Origin: Candidatus Brocadia sapporoensis
GTDB lineage: Bacteria; Planctomycetota; Brocadiia; Brocadiales; Brocadiaceae
Length of the DNA stretch: 36,516 nucleotides
Assembly (NCBI RefSeq): GCF_001753675.2
Contig: NZ_MJUW02000073.1
Coordinates: 1 to 36,516, forward strand
Direction: 5' to 3'
The notes beneath the pieces are model-generated. The model was not told the origin of the DNA. It saw nothing but the letters and a program-made list of their open reading frames with translations, and did no database searches. This document shows positions 31,652-36,516 of the stretch, piece by piece. A program made the position numbers and the translations under genes. Every line of letters starts with the position of its first letter. The stretch's first letter is position 1.

Positions 31652-32623
31652 ATGAAGAATCTATCTTTAACAATGATTATCTGGTTAATAAGCTTGCTAA
31701 CTATTAGATATGCCCATGCACAACAGGAGCAGGAATTCCTGCTCACGAACGTTTCGGATAATCCTGTCATGCCGGAGCCTTATAAATCTAAGGAACCTCC
31801 GTGTCGTGTTTCCTTGCATAAATATGAATATGCAGCTCAGTTTATTTATGGAATACAAAAAGAGCACGAAAATATGAGGCTTGCAAGGGGGTGTTATATA
31901 ACGTCAATAACGGTACATAACCCGAACGATGCCGATGTGAGATTTTTTAAAAACCTTGTGTTAACGCACACGTCAGACGGGCAAAATACCGGTAAGGTAA
32001 TGCCGATGGGTGAAAATGTCTTGAAAGCAGGCGAGGCAGTGGAAATAACAGGAGAGGATGTTCAAAAAGAGTTGTTTCCAAACGGATTTCCGTCATCTTA
32101 TATAAAAGGGTTGTTTATTATCCGAAGTACGGAAAGTCTGGATGTTGCTGCACTTTACGAAACAGCGACGATTGATCCTGAAAACAACATAGAAGCCCTG
32201 AATGATATCGATATTAAACAAATTTGTGGGCGGGAAATTCAACAAAAACCCCTTCCAGACCTTGTTATTCGGCATTTTGATGCAAGCCAACTCTATTCTG
32301 ATTGCTATGATTGGCCGGAAACATGTGTTACGAGGGTGACTTTTACCGTTGAAAATATTGGAAACAAGGCAGCGGGATCGTTTAATATCCGGGTGGTATT
32401 TGATCCTGCTCAGTCTGTCGTTGTTAATCAGGCGGTGTTGGGTTTAGATGCAGGCGCATCTCAGACATTTACAATAAAAACCCCGCCCGGAAGAAGTTGT
32501 TTCGATCCGGATTGTACGGTTTGTGTTAAGGTTGATAGCGAAAATACGGTTACAGAATCAGACGAAGAGAATAATTATCTCTGTGTAAATAAATCAGAAA
32601 AAAACGAACTGGAAGGAAAATGA
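31652..32623 (+). CDS. Exported CARDB-domain protein
   Basis: 323 residues with a signal peptide (hydrophobic about 4-22, cleavage likely after AHA). The N-terminal part (about 30-200) is a beta-rich domain with two cysteines (PPCRVSLHKY, ARGCYITSITVHN) and the run IRSTESLDVAALYETATID. I recognise it only as a type seen in secreted proteins, without a name. The C-terminal part (about 208-315) is a CARDB-like Ig domain: LPDLVIRHF at its start, VTFTVENIGNKAAGSFNIRV, LDAGASQTFTIK and VTESDEENNYLCV at its end. CARDB domains are cell-adhesion or binding modules. Six further cysteines sit in this part (SDCYDWPETC, RSCFDPDCTVC), which could form disulphides or bind metal. The function is unknown; an extracellular or periplasmic binding role is inferred. 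Confidence 0.75.
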   Translation: MKNLSLTMIIWLISLLTIRYAHAQQEQEFLLTNVSDNPVMPEPYKSKEPPCRVSLHKYEYAAQFIYGIQKEHENMRLARGCYITSITVHNPNDADVRFFKNLVLTHTSDGQNTGKVMPMGENVLKAGEAVEITGEDVQKELFPNGFPSSYIKGLFIIRSTESLDVAALYETATIDPENNIEALNDIDIKQICGREIQQKPLPDLVIRHFDASQLYSDCYDWPETCVTRVTFTVENIGNKAAGSFNIRVVFDPAQSVVVNQAVLGLDAGASQTFTIKTPPGRSCFDPDCTVCVKVDSENTVTESDEENNYLCVNKSEKNELEGK

Positions 32624-32816
32624 GAGCAACCCGTTTCAATGAAACCGGTATCTTCTAAAGATGATTTGTATCGTTTTGTCAAGAGTCATGAGTAAAATTA
32701 ACCCTGTCGGGACAGACTCACTATCTTATCCTGGTTTCAGGTGACTGCAACGAAGCGGATTTAATATGACAAATTGTATAATAAATATTTTAAAAGGTTA
32801 AAAGGAGACCAATGTC

Positions 32817-33581
32817 ATGAGGTGTTTTAAAGCTATTTGTTTAAAAGGTACTGCTTTGTTAATCCTTGCGGTTACGTATTTACCAGGCGCCTTTGCAAGT
32901 GATTTACCGTTACATGCCGAACTGAAGGAGGCTCTTCGTATCGCAGTGAAAGAAAATAATGGCGGTTTTGGTTTTCACATGTGGGCGACGGTGGTAGATC
33001 GGGATGGTGTGGTAAGGGCGGTAGTATTTTCCGGGAGGGACAGAGGAGACCAATGGCCAGGCAGCCGGGTCATTTCAGCCCAAAAGGCAAATACCGCAAA
33101 TGCTTTTAGCCTGCCAGAGTTTGCGTTATCGACCGCAAATCTTTTCTCTGCAGTGCAGCCGGGCGGTAGTTTATTTGGATTACAGGAGAGTAATCCGGTT
33201 TCTCCAGAAGAAGCGTATGAGGGTTCTTCCGAAAAATACGGTACGGAAAAAGACCCCATGGTTGGCCATAAGATAGGGGGGGTGAATGTATTTGGAGGAG
33301 GTTTGGCGTTGTATAACCGTGAGGGAAAACTGGTTGGCGCTTTGGGTGTGAGCGGCGACAGCTCTTGCGCCGACCACAATATTGCATGGAAGGTGCGGCA
33401 TAGACTAGAGCTGGACTATGTTCCAGCCGGCGTTAGCCCATTAAAAGACGATAATATTGTCTATGACATTACCAATGGTATTAGTGCGAGCGGATGGGGT
33501 CACCCGCAATGCTCTCCGGAAGCAGCCAGAATTGCCCAGGAATTTCCTAAAACGCATCCGGTGAGGAAAAGGAAAGAATAA
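32817..33581 (+). CDS. Exported GlcG/HbpS-like protein
   Basis: 254 residues. A signal peptide (about 1-27, ending GAFAS) is followed by a GlcG/HbpS-type domain: HAELKEALRIAVKENNGGFG, then FHMWATVVDRDGVVRAVVFS, VISAQKANTANAF, QPGGSLFGLQESNPV, and INVFGGGLALYNREGKLVGA followed by LGVSGDSSCADHNIAWKVR (the second I of INVFG reads V in the gene: GVNVFGGGLAL). Members bind haem or cobalamin-like ligands, or act as redox sensors. The conserved GGL.LY..G..vGalGvSG core is clear. Shine-Dalgarno AAGGAG lies at 32802-32807. A start-stop pair ATGTCATGA overlaps the start codon. It is the last of three exported proteins in a row, and I infer a periplasmic ligand-binding role. Confidence 0.82.
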   Translation: MRCFKAICLKGTALLILAVTYLPGAFASDLPLHAELKEALRIAVKENNGGFGFHMWATVVDRDGVVRAVVFSGRDRGDQWPGSRVISAQKANTANAFSLPEFALSTANLFSAVQPGGSLFGLQESNPVSPEEAYEGSSEKYGTEKDPMVGHKIGGVNVFGGGLALYNREGKLVGALGVSGDSSCADHNIAWKVRHRLELDYVPAGVSPLKDDNIVYDITNGISASGWGHPQCSPEAARIAQEFPKTHPVRKRKE

Positions 33582-33636
33582 TGGTAACACGTTAGTTTTT
33601 TGAAAAAATTCAGTAATGATGCGATTATCATACCCG

Positions 33637-33664
33637 GTAGAGGCAATTCATGAATTGCCTCTAC
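33637..33664. repeat. Perfect 28-bp palindrome, GTAGAGGCAATTCA arm
   Basis: The 14-base arm is followed directly by its exact complement. GTAGRGGC...GCCYCTAC palindromes of this kind recur between genes in many genomes and are thought to be small dispersed elements. It starts 55 bases after the GlcG-like gene. Confidence 0.65.
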
Positions 33665-33953
33665 ACGTTGACACTAAGGCATTTTCAGTTATTGATATTT
33701 TCAAAAAAATAAAGTTTTAATGATAATTTTTAGCGGATCATGGGTATCCTCTTTCACAGCAAGGGAACAAGGAGAAGACAGCAGGCTTTCTTGTGACGAA
33801 GAGAAATAATTCCTTACGTTCTTTTGTTTAGTCACCCTCTCCCTTTTTCATAATGAAGATCGGCAATATAATGACATTTGACAATATTATCGAGTTGCGT
33901 TAACATTGGTGGGCGATAAAAGGCTTCCGCTGTAAAAAGACTGAAAATATTTT

Positions 33954-34026
33954 TCTAAGTAAAGACACAAAGAGCACAAAGAAAAGAATTTAGACTTTTT
34001 TGTGTCCTTTGTATCTGTGAGGTAAA
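33954..34026. repeat. Inverted repeat, AAAGACACAAAGAGCACAAAG type
   Basis: The left arm AAGACACAAAGAGCACAAAG is mirrored by CTTTTTTGTGTCCTTTGTAT at 34002-34021, giving an imperfect long hairpin. This CTTTGTG-rich palindrome is a commonly dispersed sequence in several bacterial groups. Confidence 0.55.
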
Positions 34027-34101
34027 ATTCGTTTTTGATTGCAGCGCTGCTGCGTTAGTGTCTGACAAAATATATTTTACATTTTCAGCTTCGGCAAAAA
34101 A

Positions 34102-34157
34102 CGTAGCGCCGATCCCTTGTGGTCGGACTTTGGTGGGGGATAACCGCCCGCGCTACG
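34102..34157. repeat. Inverted repeat, CGTAGCGC / GCGCTACG ends
   Basis: The 8-bp outer arms are exact; the inner part is only partly paired. Together with the two palindromes before it, this makes three different small repeats in the 643-base gap before the ABC transporter gene. The rest of that gap shows no gene. Confidence 0.5.
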
Positions 34158-34224
34158 CATTCCGACTTGTTCTGGTTAGGATGTAATAATATAGTATGTT
34201 TTAAAGCACAAGGGTAATAAACTC

Positions 34225-35991
34225 GTGGCAAAAGATTTTGTAAACCCTGCGTTAAAAAAATTTCTCTCCTACATAAAGCCTTACCGTCGGTTGATTATGA
34301 TAGCCACCTTTTGCGGGCTTTTGAAATACAACATCCCGTTAATCTTTCCCTGGATTTTTAAAGATGTGATCGATCATTTGCTATCGCCGTCTTCGTATGA
34401 TGTTATAAAATTACATTACACCATGCTGGCTATGATTGGGCTTTATATGTTTTGGGCAGTGGTTACTTATTTTCGTTCCTACTATGCGGATCAGGCTGGC
34501 CAAAGACTTGTTTTCGATTTGAGAAATGAACTATATATTCATCTCCAGCGGATGTCGCTGAGTTTCTATGAAAAACGTCAGGTGGGATCGATTGCATCAC
34601 GTCTCCTGGGTGATATCGCGGTTGCTCAAAATTTTATTGGCGCTGCTTTTACCAACACGGTCATGGATGCAAGTTCTCTCTTTTTGATCATCTTTCTTCT
34701 CTTCCGTATGAATTGGAAATTGGCTCTGGTTTCCCTCTCGATATTCCCTTTTTACGTCGTGTTAAACAAACACTTCAAATCTCAGATCAAAAAAACCAGC
34801 AAACTGGCTCATCAGAAGATGGAGGAAATCTCCGGAAATATTCACGAAAAGCTCGGCGGTATTTCCATTATACAATCTTACACACGGGAGAAGGCGGAGG
34901 AAAAACACTTTTTTCAGGATAACCTTGAATACCTATTCTATCAGTTAAGACATATACAACATCACGCTATGGCGCAATCCGTTGTCGGTTTCTTGACTTC
35001 CATTGCGCCGGTTCTCGTCGTCTGGTTTGGAGCCATGCTAGTTATTTATGGTCATCTTACGGTTGGCGAGTTAACGGCTTTCTATGCCTATTTGGGTATG
35101 TTTTACAACCCGCTTAACCGGCTTACGGAACTCAATATTGTTTTAGCAAATTCTCAATCAGCGATGGAAAGGATCTTTGAGGTGTTTAATACTTCTCCCG
35201 AGATTGTGGACCGTTCTACTGCTATGGAAATTGGAGCTGTTAAGGGTGATGTTAAATTCGTAAACGTTCACTTCGCCTACGAAATGTCAAAGACCGCCCT
35301 GAAGGACATTAACTTACAGATACCGGCCGGTTGTACCGTGGCGCTGGTAGGACCGAGCGGGGCTGGTAAATCTACTTTTGTCAAGCTTATCCCAAGATTC
35401 TACGATGTTACCGGAGGAGAGATCACTATTGATGGACGGGATATCAGGGATATTAAGCTCCGTTGTCTGAGAGGACACATCGCTACGGTTCCTCAGGAAC
35501 CGATCTTGTTTTCTGGAACAGTCTACGAAAATATTCTGTTTGGCAAGTCCAATGTCAACGAGGAGGATATTCGCGCCGCAACGATTTCTGCAAATGCCCA
35601 TGACTTTATTTGCAAATTGCCGAAGGGCTATCAAACGGAAATCGGCGAAGGCGGCCTAAGGCTTTCAGGAGGACAAAGACAGCGCATTGCCCTAGCCCGG
35701 GCCTTTTTGAAAGATGCACCTATTCTGATTTTAGACGAAGCGACTTCCTCGTTAGATTCAAAGTCAGAAAACCTGATCCAGGAGGCGCTGAAAAGATTAA
35801 TGAAAGGCAGGACGACGATAATTATAGCTCACAGGCTTTCTACGATTCAATCAGCGGATATGATCGTTGTCTTTGACAACGGCGAGATTGTGGAAACCGG
35901 TAAACACCAGGAACTATTACAACATCCGTATGGCCATTATCGGCAGTTATTTGACGAACAATTCCATAAGAAATATGCAATGAACAACTGA
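34225..35991 (+). CDS. msbA: MsbA-type ABC exporter (fused membrane and ATPase domains)
   Basis: 588 residues, usual for a half-size ABC exporter that works as a homodimer. The N-terminal part (about 1-320) has six expected transmembrane helices, with clear ones at about 20-40, 68-90, 145-185 and 255-300. The C-terminal ATPase shows Walker A GPSGAGKS (376-383), a Q-loop in VPQEP, the signature LSGGQ (480-484), Walker B ILILDEATSSLD (500-511) and the H-loop AHRLST. All ATP-site residues are intact. The translation start is GTG (34225), after a weak AAGGGT. Members flip lipid A-core, lipids or drugs; with heptose-LPS genes in the same window, MsbA is plausible, but the substrate is not proven and the symbol is tentative. 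Confidence 0.88.
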   Translation: MAKDFVNPALKKFLSYIKPYRRLIMIATFCGLLKYNIPLIFPWIFKDVIDHLLSPSSYDVIKLHYTMLAMIGLYMFWAVVTYFRSYYADQAGQRLVFDLRNELYIHLQRMSLSFYEKRQVGSIASRLLGDIAVAQNFIGAAFTNTVMDASSLFLIIFLLFRMNWKLALVSLSIFPFYVVLNKHFKSQIKKTSKLAHQKMEEISGNIHEKLGGISIIQSYTREKAEEKHFFQDNLEYLFYQLRHIQHHAMAQSVVGFLTSIAPVLVVWFGAMLVIYGHLTVGELTAFYAYLGMFYNPLNRLTELNIVLANSQSAMERIFEVFNTSPEIVDRSTAMEIGAVKGDVKFVNVHFAYEMSKTALKDINLQIPAGCTVALVGPSGAGKSTFVKLIPRFYDVTGGEITIDGRDIRDIKLRCLRGHIATVPQEPILFSGTVYENILFGKSNVNEEDIRAATISANAHDFICKLPKGYQTEIGEGGLRLSGGQRQRIALARAFLKDAPILILDEATSSLDSKSENLIQEALKRLMKGRTTIIIAHRLSTIQSADMIVVFDNGEIVETGKHQELLQHPYGHYRQLFDEQFHKKYAMNN

Positions 35992-36516
35992 AGAGTCTGA
36001 GGTTGTTTGCTATGGGTATTGTAATTGAAGTTGACCGCCGGGAAAGAGATGCCGGGATTCCGGAGAAACCCAGCATAACTAAAGACGTGGTTGTCTGAGA
36101 ACAACACTTTTCTGTTGATCATCATCGCATTATTGTTGAACAAAAGACAACAAGAGACTTTTTTGAACCCGTTATTGACGGACGTCTGTTTTCTCAGACA
36201 TCCTGTTTAAAATGGTGCATAGAAATGTCTGTAATGGTATTCAAAGTCAGATCTATTTCATACTGGTTTTATACTGGATCACAGACAAACAAAGGTGTGA
36301 TCATCTTTATATCCATTCCTCAGAAAATGCCCTTAATCTTTTCATAAACCCCCTTGTGGTACGGCTGATATATTGATAATGGCTGGAATTCATGATGCGA
36401 ACCCTTATCCAAGCGTAATTTTTTATGAGAGAGATAAAGATAATGAAATGCCTGATTTTACGTAACTATTCAGCGAAACGGATGGTGAGAGAGAATATTT
36501 TCTCAGAATAGTTAGG
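35992..36516. other. Gene-poor end of window
   Basis: 525 bases. Two tiny open frames (36012-36098 and about 36426-36512, 28 codons each) are seen, but neither has convincing coding character. GTTGTCT (36089-36095) and AGACAAC (36145-36151) form a short inverted pair. I see no terminator with a T run directly after the ABC gene. Confidence 0.35.

Noticed and set aside
36012-36512. Two 28-codon frames at the window end
   Set aside because: Too short, without clear coding character or ribosome sites; one may be cut off from context by the window edge.

Overview
The window looks like a chromosomal stretch from a Gram-negative-type (two-membrane) bacterium of moderate G+C. It has LPS-core heptose genes, lipoproteins with lipoboxes, several secreted proteins with Sec signal peptides, the futalosine route to menaquinone (mqnA, mqnC), an isolated cobK-type reductase, a DUF4175/peptidase-MA pair and many intergenic palindromes. 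My best guess is an anammox-type planctomycete (Candidatus Brocadiales). This is inference from gene content and protein style only: no hydrazine or 16S marker gene is present. I saw no tRNA, rRNA or CRISPR array.

Layout. 1-2.1 kb: two secreted or lipid-anchored proteins of unknown role. 2.2-3.8 kb: a decayed zone with a frameshifted TPR pseudogene, short coding remnants and a strong sigma70-like promoter. 3.8-6.5 kb: the heptose operon hldE-gmhA-gmhB. 6.5-10.5 kb, minus strand: cutA, a membrane-anchored protein with a Mu-F-like cysteine/histidine tail, a small membrane protein, a TPR lipoprotein, a PilZ-like protein and a PlsC-family acyltransferase. 10.6-15.6 kb: a giant DUF4175-like membrane/coiled-coil protein and a peptidase-MA/TPR protein. 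16-20.4 kb: a methyltransferase, the minus-strand DUF362-lhgO pair, and cobK. 20.4-28.6 kb: a repeat-bordered restriction-modification island (mod, KilA-N gene, res) followed by a metallophosphoesterase. 28.6-30.6 kb: mqnA and mqnC, minus strand. 30.8-33.6 kb: three exported proteins (FmdE-like, CARDB, GlcG/HbpS-like). 33.6-34.2 kb: a cluster of dispersed palindromes. 34.2-36 kb: an MsbA-type ABC exporter, then a gene-poor end.

The most interesting signal lies in the restriction-modification genes. The methyltransferase gene is one uninterrupted 1013-codon frame, yet it carries four insert-like blocks. Each block is bounded by inverted arms built from tandem heptanucleotides of the type AGTGGNN. 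Three blocks are small hairpins of about 65-75 bp. The fourth, about 438 bp, carries between its arms a complete 122-codon gene in the +1 frame for a four-helix-bundle protein of the 23S-rRNA intervening-sequence family, with its own Shine-Dalgarno-like site; its stop codon lies inside the right arm. The host frame stays open through all four, so the same DNA encodes two proteins over about 370 bp. The restriction subunit gene has a related in-frame block whose arms are AGTTTTT-type heptamers. This looks like a family of in-frame, protein-invading palindromic elements, with one copy that carries the gene and several gene-less miniatures. Components of this are known (the IVS protein family; palindromic elements inside coding genes), but I do not know of this arrangement having been described.
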